37,677 nucleotides of DNA from Caryophanon latum (GCF_001700325.1 NZ_MATO01000060.1:1-37677); one strand, 5' to 3'. Positions 14,467-23,620 are shown, numbered from the stretch's first letter. Numbers and translations are program-made. Notes: generated from the letters alone by a model not told the origin.

Positions 14467-15612
14467 TTACACCGTTAATGGAATTTTGAAAAGCATAATC
14501 GTACCTTTGCCAATCGTGCTATCGATTTGCATGCTGCCCTTTAATAACTCTACCCTTTCGCGCATGCCAATTAACCCGAATGATTTTTCTTTTTCAACAT
14601 TTCGATCAAAGCCGACACCGTTATCTTTTACGACGATGTTTACTGCTGACTTTAACCATTCTATTTTAACCCATATTTCTTTCGTTTTTCCATGTTTTAA
14701 CGCATTTGTAACACATTCTTGAACTAAACGAAATATTGACACTTCAAAGTTACTTGGGATGCGTCTTTCTACCCCGTTAGATTTAAATTCAATAATGACA
14801 CCTGGGTTATATTCTTCAACTGTTGACAAGTACTTTCGTAGTGTAGGCACGATGCCGAGGTCGTCTAGCGCCATTGGACGTAAATCGTAAATGATGCGAC
14901 GAACTTCATGCAACGCATTGCGAACGTTCACCTTTAAGCTTGAAATTTCCTCTAGCGCGCGGTCGATCCCTTTTTCGCGGTACGTACGCTCGACTAAATC
15001 GGTACGCATGAGCACGTTCGCCAGCATTTGCGCCGGTCCATCGTGAATTTCACGCGATAAACGCTTTCGTTCTTCTTCCTGCGCTTCAATAATTTGAATG
15101 CTAAATTCATGCTTTACTTTCGCACTTTCTAAAGCTGGACCGATATTTTTTAAATCTGCAGTTAAATAGTTAATGACAACGTTCACTTGATTGACGATTT
15201 GTCCAGCGCGCTCAATCGTTTCCTCTAACGCACGCAGTCGTCGCTCTAAATCATCTCGACGATCACGCAGCTGCTTTTCAGTAGAACGATTAATCGACAG
15301 CTTCACCTGTAAATCATTCGCGGTTTCGTATGCCTCTCGAATTTGTACTTCAGAAAAAAGGTTAAACGATTTACTTACTGTGACGAGCCTTTGCTTTGAA
15401 AGTTGCGTCATTCGTTCTAAATCATCGCCTTCTGTTATAATTTGAGATAACTGTGCGCGAATAATTTCTAATTCTTTACGCATTTCTTCAAAGCTTTGAC
15501 GACTTTGTTCACTTATAATGAAAATATCATCCTTTGAGCTTGTAATAGAATCGAGCATGCGGTTAAAAATTTCATCGATTGCTCCAATATCTACTGGATC
15601 GTTTGAAAACAT
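14467..15612 (-). CDS. degS: Cytosolic sensor histidine kinase DegS
   Basis: A 381-aa kinase, partner of DegU. It has no membrane segment. The N-terminal sensor region (about 1-180) is largely coiled coil (LRDRRDDLERRLRALEETIE). The HisKA_3 phospho-acceptor is H190 in RLSREIHDGPAQM, one residue away from B. subtilis H189. The HATPase domain has an N-box LVQECVTNALKHGK and DNGVGFD, then FGLIGMRERVELLKG. The ATG at 15612 is supported by the family start pattern. It is first gene of degS-degU; upstream lies 550 bp of intergenic sequence with a repeat. Confidence 0.95.
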   Translation of the reverse strand: MFSNDPVDIGAIDEIFNRMLDSITSSKDDIFIISEQSRQSFEEMRKELEIIRAQLSQIITEGDDLERMTQLSKQRLVTVSKSFNLFSEVQIREAYETANDLQVKLSINRSTEKQLRDRRDDLERRLRALEETIERAGQIVNQVNVVINYLTADLKNIGPALESAKVKHEFSIQIIEAQEEERKRLSREIHDGPAQMLANVLMRTDLVERTYREKGIDRALEEISSLKVNVRNALHEVRRIIYDLRPMALDDLGIVPTLRKYLSTVEEYNPGVIIEFKSNGVERRIPSNFEVSIFRLVQECVTNALKHGKTKEIWVKIEWLKSAVNIVVKDNGVGFDRNVEKEKSFGLIGMRERVELLKGSMQIDSTIGKGTIMLFKIPLTV

Positions 15613-15837
15613 ATAAAACCCTCAGTTCTTTCTCGCAATGAAACGAGTTACTCTCTGCATAATTACTAGTGCTTTTATTATAGCATTTTTTTAATCGAAT
15701 ATAATCTAATTTACTAATAATGTAGCGACGAAACATGAAAACGATATAAAAAGATGCTCAAAGACAACCTTTTAGCATAGAATAAACAGGAAGAAGTACA
15801 GCTTTTTACCGTCATTTTAAAAAGTTTTTCATATTTT

Positions 15838-16060
15838 CGAAGCTATAGACGGTGAATGCGTTTTCGTGTTTTGTTAGTCGGCTCTCCACATCGAGGTAGA
15901 TAAATCTCATGAGTCTCGCCACTTCACTCCTAAAATGAAAGAAACATCACTTCTGCGGGAATAGCAAATTTATTTTGCCTCGAGTAATCGCAGAAGCATC
16001 TTAACCGAAAATAGAAGAAACAAAGTCTAAATGCGTCAGCCGAAACAAAAGAACGAACCG
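15838..16060. repeat. Dispersed intergenic repeat (family B, reversed)
   Basis: It begins GCTATAGACGGTGAATGCG, the reverse of the family B tail, then TCGGCTCTCCACATCGAGG. Its middle has CTTCTGCGGGAATAGCAAAT and the pairing partner CGCAGAAGC, and it ends CGTCAGCCGAAAC. It fills the degS-yigZ gap. The remainder of 15613-16162 is AT-rich without an assignable feature. Confidence 0.6.
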
Positions 16061-16162
16061 TTACAATGTTACGTTCAATCTATAGCGAATGATTCATCTC
16101 TTTATAACGTTTAGAACAACGTATAATTTAATTTAAGTAAGCTGAAAGTGAGGTCGCAGCAC

Positions 16163-16798
16163 ATGCGTCAAAATTATTTAACAGTCCAAGGATACGGCGA
16201 AAGCGAAATTATCCTTTCAAAATCGCGCTTTTTAACGTACGTCAGCCGTGCAGAAACAGAGGAAGAGGCGCTTGCGTTCATTGATGTAATTAAAAAGAAG
16301 CATCCACAAGCAACGCACAATTGCTCATGCTACTTAATCGGTGAGCACGATCATATTCAAAAGGCAAACGATGATGGCGAGCCGAGCGGAACTGCCGGTG
16401 TGCCGATGCTTGAAGTGCTAAAAAAACAGCAGCTAAAAGATACCGTCGTCGTCGTAACGCGCTACTTCGGCGGCATTAAGCTTGGCGGTGGCGGTTTAAT
16501 TCGCGCTTACAGTAAAGCAACGTCAGAAGGAATTGCTGCAGCTACTGTCGTCGAGCGCGTCATGCATGCACTAATGAAAGTAAGTGTCGATTACACGTGG
16601 CTAGGCAAAATTGAAAATGAAGTACGCTCGTCTCACTATCCATTACATACAATTGACTATTTACATGTTGTCGATCTATTTGTATATGTTAAAAAGGAAG
16701 AAATTGATGTGTTTAGCGAGTGGATGATGGAGTTAACGAACGGTCAGGTGAAAATTGACATACATATGGAACAATTTTTAGAGTTTCCGCGTCAATAA
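16163..16798 (+). CDS. yvyE: YigZ/IMPACT family protein (YvyE)
   Basis: A 211-aa member of the YigZ/IMPACT (UPF0029) family. Its bacterial function is not settled; the family is linked to translation regulation in eukaryotes. The N-terminal UPF0029 domain (about 15-120) carries KSRFLTYVSRAETEEEALAF, THNCSCYLIGE, the signature NDDGEPSGTAGVPMLEVL and VVTRYFGGIKLGGGGLIRAY. The C-terminal ferredoxin-like DUF1949 domain follows (about 135-205). The start is the ATG at 16163 behind GAGG about 8 nt upstream; a GTG five codons earlier overlaps that SD. In B. subtilis yvyE also lies beside degS. Confidence 0.92.
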   Translation: MRQNYLTVQGYGESEIILSKSRFLTYVSRAETEEEALAFIDVIKKKHPQATHNCSCYLIGEHDHIQKANDDGEPSGTAGVPMLEVLKKQQLKDTVVVVTRYFGGIKLGGGGLIRAYSKATSEGIAAATVVERVMHALMKVSVDYTWLGKIENEVRSSHYPLHTIDYLHVVDLFVYVKKEEIDVFSEWMMELTNGQVKIDIHMEQFLEFPRQ

Positions 16799-16810
16799 AA
16801 TGATTTGACA

Positions 16811-16839
16811 TTTACGGCATTTTTCTTGCGTAGTATAAT
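16811..16839 (+). promoter_or_regulatory. Sigma-A-like promoter upstream of the LCP gene
   Basis: TTTACG, 17 nt, TATAAT. The -10 is perfect and the -35 is 4/6. A perfect TTGACA also lies at 16805 but 23 nt from the -10, too far to be used with it. It would give a leader of about 240 nt before the gene at 17090. Confidence 0.55.
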
Positions 16840-16845
16840 ACCGAA

Positions 16846-17089
16846 TAGATTCAATATGTAATGATTCGACGTAAGAGGGGGCTCTATATTAACAAAAAGA
16901 TCAAAGCGTGACGCCAATCATTAAATCATACGATTCGTAACTTCCATAAAGACCTAGTAATGTCGCAACTTAAGAAGCCCCGTTGCCATTACGACCAATA
17001 ATCGAAAGAGAGGTGAAAACTGCTACTAAAACGAACGAGATGCTTGCACGTTAAAGTGAGCATTATTTTAGAAGCAGATAATAAAGCAT
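16846..17089 (+). promoter_or_regulatory. Long, possibly structured leader of the LCP gene
   Basis: About 240 nt separate the TATAAT box from the start codon. GGGGCT (16878-16883) can pair with AGCCCC (16976-16981). GTCG…CAAC (16962-16969) can pair with GTTG (16982) and CGAC (16992). GAGAGGTG near 17008-17014 resembles an SD but is followed only by a short 13-codon frame (GTG 17013 to TAA 17054). I do not recognise a known riboswitch. Confidence 0.3.
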
Positions 17090-18124
17090 ATGAGGAAAGA
17101 GAATAAAAAAAGCTCCAAGCTCGGGCTGACGTTAAAGGTATGTGCCCTTCTTGTTGCCTCGCTGCTACTCTCTGTAACTGCATACGGTGTGTTTTTATCG
17201 AAACAAGCCGAAACAGCAGCTGAGGGCGCATTTGAAGAAATTGATGACCGTGTACAGTCTGAATTACGTGTAGAAGAAGTAGAACCTTTAGAAGATAGCA
17301 TTTCCATTTTATTTATCGGCGTGGACGACAGCATGCAGCGCTCACAAGGCGAAAGCAACTCACGCTCTGATGCACTCATTTTAGCGACGTTAAACAATGA
17401 AGATAAGTCGATTAAAATGTTAAGCATTCCGCGCGACTCTTATACATACATCCCACATGTGAAGTATAAGGATAAAATTACACATGCCCACGCATTCGGT
17501 GGCACAAAAGCAACGATTGAGGCTGTTGAAGAGTTATTTGACATTCCGGTCGATTATTACGTAAAAATGAACTTTAATGCGTTTATCGATGTTGTCGATG
17601 CATTAGGAGGTGTCGTAGCAGAAGTACCGTACGACATTTTAGAAAAAGATGAATTTGACAACAATGCGATTCAATTAAAAGAAGGACGTCATCTATTGTC
17701 AGGATCAGAGGCGTTAGCACTTGTGCGTACACGTAAAGCGGATAGCGATTTAGAGCGTGGTAAACGTCAGCAACAAGTATTAAAAGCGATCATCCAAAAA
17801 GGTACATCGGTAACATCGGTGACGAAATATACAGATGTCATCGGCGCACTTGGCGACAACATGCGTACGAACATGACGTTTTCTGAAATGAAATCGCTTA
17901 TTTCGTACTTATCAGACGGCACATCCAACATTGACACACTAAACTTAGAAGGACGTAACGACCAATCAACAGGTGTTTATTACTACAAGCTAAATGAACA
18001 ATCATTGGAGGAAAACCGCGAAATATTGCAACGTCACTTAGGGTTATTGCCAAACATTTATGCATCACCTGAGAGCGAATTCCATTTTGATTACGACGAG
18101 CCACAATATTCGGAACCATATTAA
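17090..18124 (+). CDS. LytR-CpsA-Psr (LCP) family wall polymer ligase
   Basis: A 344-aa membrane-anchored LCP protein. The family transfers wall teichoic acid or other secondary wall polymers from undecaprenyl carriers to peptidoglycan. A single N-terminal membrane segment (about 12-34) faces the domain outside. The LCP domain (about 70-225) shows SILFIGVDDS, SRSDALILATLN, MLSIPRDSYTYIP and the late motif ALVRTRKADSDLERGKRQQQ, with the conserved Arg/Asp residues. The tail is acidic and Tyr-rich. The site corresponds to B. subtilis tagV (yvhJ), next to tagO. Its SD is weak (GAAGCAG), which is unusual given the long leader. Confidence 0.92.
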   Translation: MRKENKKSSKLGLTLKVCALLVASLLLSVTAYGVFLSKQAETAAEGAFEEIDDRVQSELRVEEVEPLEDSISILFIGVDDSMQRSQGESNSRSDALILATLNNEDKSIKMLSIPRDSYTYIPHVKYKDKITHAHAFGGTKATIEAVEELFDIPVDYYVKMNFNAFIDVVDALGGVVAEVPYDILEKDEFDNNAIQLKEGRHLLSGSEALALVRTRKADSDLERGKRQQQVLKAIIQKGTSVTSVTKYTDVIGALGDNMRTNMTFSEMKSLISYLSDGTSNIDTLNLEGRNDQSTGVYYYKLNEQSLEENREILQRHLGLLPNIYASPESEFHFDYDEPQYSEPY

Positions 18125-18138
18125 AAAATCAAGTTTGT

Positions 18139-18420
18139 TAAAAAATATCAGGTCTGTTAATACGCCACTTTTATGGATCTTCACCATAACTTAAGGTTGC
18201 TTTCGGCGGGCGTGGAGGCGAACACGATGTTTGTCATGAAGGTGATGACTCGTGTAGTGGCGTTTATCACCTTCCTCACGATTGCGGGGTCTCAAGTCTC
18301 ATGCTCCTGCGGTTACTCGTCGCAAAAAGAATTTTCGCTTTTCCCACTGGAGTCCGCCTCTTGTTTCAAGCAACCTTTATGCGTCAACTCCAGCTTGCGG
18401 TGATGAATCAAAATATGTAA
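18139..18420. repeat. Mosaic intergenic repeat with the 60-bp hairpin module
   Basis: It starts ATATCAGGTCTGTTAAT-like, a decayed element A end. It then carries the module GGCGAACACGATGTTTGTCA (18217 on) with a perfect 9-bp stem GAAGGTGAT (18238-18246) / ATCACCTTC (18266-18274). It ends with reversed family B sequence (CCACTGGAGTCCGCCTCTTG). It fills the gap between the LCP gene and tagO. Confidence 0.65.
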
Positions 18421-18424
18421 AAAC

Positions 18425-18465
18425 AAAAAAGGCATTGGAAAATTGAAATTTTCCAATGCCTTTTT
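18425..18465. terminator. Bidirectional terminator between the LCP gene and tagO
   Basis: A long perfect stem, AAAAAAGGCATTGGAAAATT / AATTTTCCAATGCCTTTTT, with T-runs in both directions. It starts 6 nt past the tagO stop (minus strand) and also ends the LCP transcript from the other side. Confidence 0.9.
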
Positions 18466-18470
18466 GTTTG

Positions 18471-19523
18471 TTATTTAAATGTTTTCATGAAATTCAATAA
18501 CGGACGATAATTTTTACCCGCAAGCCCAATTACTTCGACGAGCAGCTCGATCGCTAGTAAAATGACCGCAATTAAAATAATCGCACCCCATACTTTTGCC
18601 ATCGAGAAGATGATTGCAGCTAAGCCAAACATCGCGGCAATACCGTAAATAATTAATACCGTTTGGCGATGCGTGAAGCCTTGATTTAATAAGCAGTGGT
18701 GTAAATGCGATTTATCTGGATCAGACCATTTTTTCCCTGTACGTAAACGACGCACGATCGCAAAAAACGTATCTGAAATCGGTACACCAAGCATAATGAT
18801 TGGAATGATGAATGAAATGATCGTTACATTTTTAAAACCTAATAACGCAATGACCGAAATCATAAAGCCAAGGAACAATGCCCCTGTATCCCCCATGAAA
18901 ATTTTCGCTGGGTGGAAGTTAAACAATAAAAAGCCAAGTGATGCTGCTGCTAAAATAGACGCCATCGCGATGACGAAACCGTTACCCATAATCATCGCCA
19001 TCACCGCAAGCGTAATGCACGCGATTGTTGATACACCTGCTGCTAAGCCGTCTAAGCCGTCGATTAAGTTAATGGCGTTCGTAATGCCGACAATCCATAA
19101 AATCGTTAGCGGAATACCGAGCAAACCGAAGTCGATCGTACCGCCGAATGGTAAGTTAATTACTTCTATTTGAATGCCACCAACGAACACAACAATAAGC
19201 GCAGCTGCAAACTGACCGAGCATTTTCGCCTTTGCAGAAATTTCACGCATATCATCAATTACACCTGTAATGACGATAATTGTCGCAGCGATTAAAATGG
19301 CTGTTCCATATTCTGTTTCAAACCCTGTTGTTACCTTTAAAAAGATATATCCAATTAAAAATGCGAAATAGATGGCAAGTCCACCTAAACGTGGCATAAT
19401 ACGCGCATGCACTTTTCGATGATTTGGTGCATCTACCGCTCCTATTTTAAATGCTAATTTTTTCACAAGCGGAGTTAATAAAATGGACGCGACAAAAGCC
19501 ACGACGAGAGACACGTAAATCAC
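18471..19523 (-). CDS. tagO: TagO/WecA-type undecaprenyl-phosphate GlcNAc-1-phosphate transferase
   Basis: A 350-aa polytopic membrane enzyme (about 11 helices) that makes undecaprenyl-PP-GlcNAc, the first lipid intermediate of teichoic acid and secondary wall polymers. Family motifs are HRKVHARIMPRLGGLAIY (about 35-52), DDMREISAKAKMLGQ (about 90-105), NLIDGLDGLAAG, MGDTGALFLGF and the histidine motif DKSHLHHCLLNQGF. The start is taken as GTG 19523, 6 nt behind AGGAGG; a TTG at 19538 would overlap that SD. The position beside the LCP gene mirrors B. subtilis tagO. It likely also primes the S-layer-anchoring polymer. Confidence 0.93.
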   Translation of the reverse strand: MIYVSLVVAFVASILLTPLVKKLAFKIGAVDAPNHRKVHARIMPRLGGLAIYFAFLIGYIFLKVTTGFETEYGTAILIAATIIVITGVIDDMREISAKAKMLGQFAAALIVVFVGGIQIEVINLPFGGTIDFGLLGIPLTILWIVGITNAINLIDGLDGLAAGVSTIACITLAVMAMIMGNGFVIAMASILAAASLGFLLFNFHPAKIFMGDTGALFLGFMISVIALLGFKNVTIISFIIPIIMLGVPISDTFFAIVRRLRTGKKWSDPDKSHLHHCLLNQGFTHRQTVLIIYGIAAMFGLAAIIFSMAKVWGAIILIAVILLAIELLVEVIGLAGKNYRPLLNFMKTFK

Positions 19524-19639
19524 GTCAGACCTCCTCAATTTTTTTAAATTCTATCCACAGTAATCCTACCGTAGTATACCATGAAATAATTCAAAAAACA
19601 CTGTTTACCTAATCATAACGAAAAATTCTCTTATAAGTT

Positions 19640-19790
19640 GCATACGCTTGGAATTTTCGCTGCTTAGCATTACATGACCGTGTTGCTTTCCGCTGTTGAG
19701 GCGGCGAACACGATGTTTTTTCCCGCTGAAGTCCGCATCTTGCTCCGAGCAACGCATGCATTTACGTGCAAACGCAAATTTCAAATGTAA
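19640..19790. repeat. Degenerate intergenic repeat between tagO and secA2
   Basis: It has GTTGAGGCGGCGAACACGAT (start of the hairpin module, without its stem), then TTTTTCCCGCTGAAGTCCGC and TTGCTCCGAGCAACGCATGC, a reversed family B segment. The rest of the 385-bp tagO-secA2 gap is AT-rich; both genes should have promoters here, but none is clear. Confidence 0.5.
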
Positions 19791-19908
19791 CATTCTCCGC
19801 TCTTTATGTTTATAGCAGTATGTTCTGTAGTCATCACTTCATTTATTTGTTAAAATTAGAAGATGCCTAGCATAGTTTTAGGCTTAGCAGAAGGAGCGAA
19901 TAAAGACG

Positions 19909-22275
19909 ATGTTCTCATTTTTCAAACGTAATAAAGAACAAACAAGTAAACGTGAATTAAAAGGTTACTATAAAATCGTAAACCAAATTAACGGGCTCGA
20001 GGAAAAATACGCTGCGATGTCCGATGATGCGTTAAAAGATATGACTGCGACGTTTAAAGAACAACTCGAAAATGGCACGAGCATACAATCGATTGTGCCG
20101 GATGCTTTTGCCGTTGTGCGTGAAGCATCTAAGCGTGTTTTAAATATGCGCCATTTCGACGTGCAGTTAATCGGCGGACTCGTGTTAACAGAAGGCAACA
20201 TTGCAGAAATGCCAACTGGTGAAGGGAAAACGCTCGTTGCCTCACTACCTTCTTACGTGCGTGCACTAGAAGGTAAAGGCGTACATGTCATTACAGTAAA
20301 CGACTATTTAGCAAAGCGTGACTACGACCAAATTGGCCAAATTCACCGCTTCCTCGGCTTAACAGTTGGCTTAAACGTGCCGATGATGGAGCCAGATGCG
20401 AAAAAACGTGCATACAAAGCAGATATTACGTACGGTGTCGGTACAGAGTTTGGCTTTGACTACTTGCGCGACAACATGGTGCATAGCATTGCAGACCGCG
20501 TGCAGCGCCCGTACCATTTCGCCATTATCGATGAGGTGGACTCAGTATTAATCGATGAGGCGAAAACACCGTTAATCGTCGCTGGTAAAATGTCAGCAAA
20601 CGAGGAGCTTCACCAAATTGCGGCAATGCTTGCAAAGCGCTTCGTCGTTGAAGAAGATTACGAATTTGATGATGAAACGAAGGCAACTGCATTAACGGAT
20701 CAAGGTATCGAAAAAGTGGAGCGCGCATTCGGCATCGATAACTTATACGACTTAGATCATCAAACGCTGTATCATTACGTTATTCAAGCAGTGCGCGCAC
20801 ACGTCATGTTTGAGCGCGACGTCGATTACATCGTAAAAGATGACAAAATTCAGCTCGTTGATATGTTCACTGGGCGCATTATGGAAGGTCGTTCATTATC
20901 TGACGGGCTTCACCAAGCAATCGAAGCAAAAGAAGGCGTAACGATTACCGAGGAAAATAAAGCGCAGGCACAAGTGACGATTCAAAACTACTTCCGTATG
21001 TATCCTGCACTTTGTGGTATGACTGGTACTGGTAAAACGCAGGAGAAGGAAATTCAAGAAGTGTACGGCATGTCCGTTGTGCAAATTCCGACGAACCGCC
21101 CTCGCCTACGCATCGACCAGCAAGATATTATTTTCGAGCATAAGCAAGAAAAATATCATTTCGTCGCACAACTTGTAAAAGAACGTCATGAAAAAGGACA
21201 GCCCGTATTAGTCGGCACAACGTCCATTTTACAGTCGGAAGCAGTCGCAACATCATTAAAAAATGTCGGCTTATCATTCCAACTATTAAATGCGAAAACA
21301 GTTGAGCAAGAAGTCGAGCTCATTTCAGAAGCTGGGCAAAAAGGACGTATTACGGTCGCAACGAACATGGCAGGTCGCGGAACAGACATCGTGCCTGGTG
21401 ACGGTGTACGCGAGCTCGGTGGCTTATTCGTCATCGGTACAGAAAAGCACGAAAGCCGACGCGTTGACAATCAGCTGCGCGGACGCTCTGGTCGTCAAGG
21501 CGATCCTGGTGAAAGCTTATTCGTCTTATCACTTGAAGACGACATGTTCCGCCGCTTCGCAAAAGACGATGTCGAAAAGTTCAAAAAGAAAATGACGAAA
21601 AACGCAGACGGCATCATTACAAACAAAGATGTACACGAGCTCGTTAGTCGCACACAGCGCATCGTAGAAGGCTCTCAACAAGGTATGCGTGAGTACAACT
21701 TAAAGCTCGATGACGTCATCAATGACCAACGCGGCGTTATTTACGGGCTGCGCAACAAAATTATCGGCGGCGAGGCAACGATGGAGCAGCTGCTACAAAT
21801 GCTTGATGAAACAGTTGACTTTGCGATTCGCGAGCATGCACCAGACGACGCGATGCCGATGGATTGGAACTTCGATGCGATGGAGCGTACGATTAATTCA
21901 TTAACGCTTTCGCCAATTACGATCGATCGCCAAGCGCAAAAAGTGGATACGCTATTTGAGCAAGTAAAGCCTGTCATCGATGAATTAAAAAACTTGCTTG
22001 CGACGTACAACGAAAACGAGCAAATTGCTGCACTCATTCCACAAGTAATGCTCATGCGTTTAGATGCGATGTGGGTGAAGCATTTAGAATCGATGGCGCA
22101 TTTAAAAGAAGGTATCGGTTTACGCCACTACCAGCAAGAAGACCCAATGCGCATTTATCAGCGTGAAGGTTTAGAATTATTCGGTCGCAACTATCAAGAA
22201 TTACGCCGTTCAGTCGTGAAGGAAGTTATTAACTTTGCGAAAATGCTGAAAGAGCGTCAGGAGGAACAACAATAA
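19909..22275 (+). CDS. secA2: Accessory Sec ATPase SecA2
   Basis: A 788-aa SecA-type motor. In Bacillus anthracis SecA2 with SlaP exports S-layer proteins. Motifs are Walker A MPTGEGKT (about 101-108), DEVD (208-211), FGFDYLRDNM, TNMAGRGTDI and RGRSGRQGDPG. It is shorter than housekeeping SecA (about 840 aa) and ends in EEQQ without the C-terminal zinc-binding CxCxSG motif. That loss, the changed helical region after DDMFRRFAKDDVEKFKKKM, and the neighbour slaP argue for SecA2, not SecA1. The ATG has AAGGAG upstream. The stop overlaps slaP (TAATG). Confidence 0.93.
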   Translation: MFSFFKRNKEQTSKRELKGYYKIVNQINGLEEKYAAMSDDALKDMTATFKEQLENGTSIQSIVPDAFAVVREASKRVLNMRHFDVQLIGGLVLTEGNIAEMPTGEGKTLVASLPSYVRALEGKGVHVITVNDYLAKRDYDQIGQIHRFLGLTVGLNVPMMEPDAKKRAYKADITYGVGTEFGFDYLRDNMVHSIADRVQRPYHFAIIDEVDSVLIDEAKTPLIVAGKMSANEELHQIAAMLAKRFVVEEDYEFDDETKATALTDQGIEKVERAFGIDNLYDLDHQTLYHYVIQAVRAHVMFERDVDYIVKDDKIQLVDMFTGRIMEGRSLSDGLHQAIEAKEGVTITEENKAQAQVTIQNYFRMYPALCGMTGTGKTQEKEIQEVYGMSVVQIPTNRPRLRIDQQDIIFEHKQEKYHFVAQLVKERHEKGQPVLVGTTSILQSEAVATSLKNVGLSFQLLNAKTVEQEVELISEAGQKGRITVATNMAGRGTDIVPGDGVRELGGLFVIGTEKHESRRVDNQLRGRSGRQGDPGESLFVLSLEDDMFRRFAKDDVEKFKKKMTKNADGIITNKDVHELVSRTQRIVEGSQQGMREYNLKLDDVINDQRGVIYGLRNKIIGGEATMEQLLQMLDETVDFAIREHAPDDAMPMDWNFDAMERTINSLTLSPITIDRQAQKVDTLFEQVKPVIDELKNLLATYNENEQIAALIPQVMLMRLDAMWVKHLESMAHLKEGIGLRHYQQEDPMRIYQREGLELFGRNYQELRRSVVKEVINFAKMLKERQEEQQ

Positions 22276-23186
22276 TGGGTTTATTTTCATTTTTTAGAAA
22301 ATCAGATAAAGTAGGTAAAGATAGCACGGTCGATTCAAAAGCCGTTTTAGGCGGTGGCAAAAAAGGACAAATTTCAACACAAAAGCAAGAAGTGTACACG
22401 AAATTATCATTCCACCCAGATTGGAACGTCCCTCAAGAGCAGCAATACGTTTTCAACTTTTTAGCGAACGATTTAGAGCCATTAAAGCCAAATCAATTAT
22501 CTCTTGCGGCGATTAACATCGAAGAAGATGCTGCAACAGGCGCTTGGAACGTAAAAGCATTTTTCCGTTCATCATTAAACCAGCCAATCGAGCTAAAAGA
22601 TATCGATTTATTCGTAACAGCTGAAGACGGCACAGTGCTTGCAAAACAAAGCTTCGACTTCACACAGCTTGGCACAATTCCAGCTGAAAGTGCGCGTCCG
22701 TGGGTATTCACATTCCATAAAGATTCATTATTAACAGATGAAATTCCAGGTGAAGGTTGGAAAATCGCGTTCAACTTAGTATCGTTACGCGGTCACCAGC
22801 TAGACCTTGATACACAGTGGGAAAAGCAGTTAAGCAACGACCAAAAAGAGGAGCTTCGTAAAATCGTAAAAGAATTACCGAAGCTACGCGACAAAGAAGT
22901 AAACTTCACAGGCATTCAGCACGTCAAAATGGATAACGGTAGCTTAGCAATTACGCTTCTAATTCGTAACGGGAACGACCGCGACATTAACTTAGAGCAG
23001 CTACCACTTGAAGTAGTCGATGCAAACGATACAGTCGTTGCAACGGGTACGTTCAAGCTAGATCCAGTAATCGTCGTAAAGGCGAACACATCGAAGCCGT
23101 GGACGTTCGTATACCCTGCTGACTTAACGACGAATTTAGCAGACGCTGATTTCACTCGTTGGGCTGCACGCGTACCACAAAAATAA
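22275..23186 (+). CDS. slaP: SlaP, accessory Sec system S-layer assembly protein
   Basis: A 303-aa protein coupled to secA2 by a one-base TAATG overlap. B. anthracis SlaP is needed with SecA2 for secretion of Sap and EA1. After a basic start (MGLFSFFRKSDKVGK) come two related beta-rich halves (about 50-165 and 200-300). They share patterns such as L(S/E)…N…D…W.V / PWVFTFHKDSL in the first and PWTFVYPADL in the second: the duplicated SLAP domain. There is no signal peptide or membrane segment, which fits a cytosolic targeting role. A terminator follows directly, so secA2-slaP is a two-gene operon. Confidence 0.9.
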   Translation: MGLFSFFRKSDKVGKDSTVDSKAVLGGGKKGQISTQKQEVYTKLSFHPDWNVPQEQQYVFNFLANDLEPLKPNQLSLAAINIEEDAATGAWNVKAFFRSSLNQPIELKDIDLFVTAEDGTVLAKQSFDFTQLGTIPAESARPWVFTFHKDSLLTDEIPGEGWKIAFNLVSLRGHQLDLDTQWEKQLSNDQKEELRKIVKELPKLRDKEVNFTGIQHVKMDNGSLAITLLIRNGNDRDINLEQLPLEVVDANDTVVATGTFKLDPVIVVKANTSKPWTFVYPADLTTNLADADFTRWAARVPQK

Positions 23187-23197
23187 GATGTCACGAG

Positions 23198-23232
23198 GAA
23201 GCTGTCTGATTTTTTCAGGCAGCTTTTTTTGT
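23198..23232 (+). terminator. Terminator of secA2-slaP
   Basis: GAAGCTGTCTGA pairs with TCAGGCAGCTT (one mismatch) around a T-rich loop and is followed by TTTTTTTG, 12 nt past the stop. Confidence 0.85.
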
Positions 23233-23366
23233 CGTTCATCTTATCAAATTTTTACATAAACCTATAATAAAAAACGTGCTGTGACTTTTAAAGTAGCTCG
23301 CGCGCAAATCCGTTCTATTTCACACACTTTATTGCTCACTATTACTCATTTTTCAATACAAATTTT

Positions 23367-23381
23367 ATTTTTCTGATAATT
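23367..23381 (+). promoter_or_regulatory. Predicted CodY box 1 upstream of brnQ
   Basis: ATTTTTCTGATAATT matches the CodY consensus AATTTTCWGAAAATT at 13 of 15 positions. CodY represses branched-chain amino acid uptake genes in Bacillales. A weaker 11/15 match lies at 23479-23493. Confidence 0.6.
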
Positions 23382-23575
23382 CCATTTATTGCATGCTATA
23401 ATAACTAGCAAGTGAAAAACTGTTATATGAAACCGTTAACTTAGGCATATTAGACTATTTAAGAAGTTTATCATTGCTTTTTATCTGAAAATATAATATC
23501 TTATAGCTTGTCTTAATTTTATTGCAGTTTTCGCATAATTGACATACAACATGAAGCGTTAACTTTCACGCACTA

Positions 23576-23590
23576 AATTGTTTGAAAATT
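23576..23590 (+). promoter_or_regulatory. Predicted CodY box 2 next to the brnQ start
   Basis: AATTGTTTGAAAATT matches AATTTTCWGAAAATT at 13 of 15 positions, 30 nt upstream of the start codon. Together with box 1 and the function of the gene, CodY control is likely. The remaining 23233-23575 is AT-rich; TTGACA occurs at 23539 but no convincing -10 follows. Confidence 0.65.
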
Positions 23591-23620
23591 GACACTTTTA
23601 TCATTTGGAGGAATTTTATT

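Noticed and set aside
16804-16839. TTGACA at 16805 as the -35 of the LCP promoter
   Set aside because: The spacing to TATAAT is 23 nt. TTTACG with 17-nt spacing is the better partner.
18173-18403. Small open frame in the LCP-tagO gap
   Set aside because: It covers the hairpin module and a family B repeat, with no SD; translation is a repeat artefact.
19909-22275. Reading the SecA-type gene as housekeeping SecA
   Set aside because: The C-terminal zinc-binding motif is missing, the length is about 50 aa short, and slaP is coupled to it. The housekeeping secA should be elsewhere.
23233-23620. T-box riboswitch upstream of brnQ
   Set aside because: No T-box sequence (AGGGTGGNACCGCG) or antiterminator is visible; CodY boxes explain the region better.
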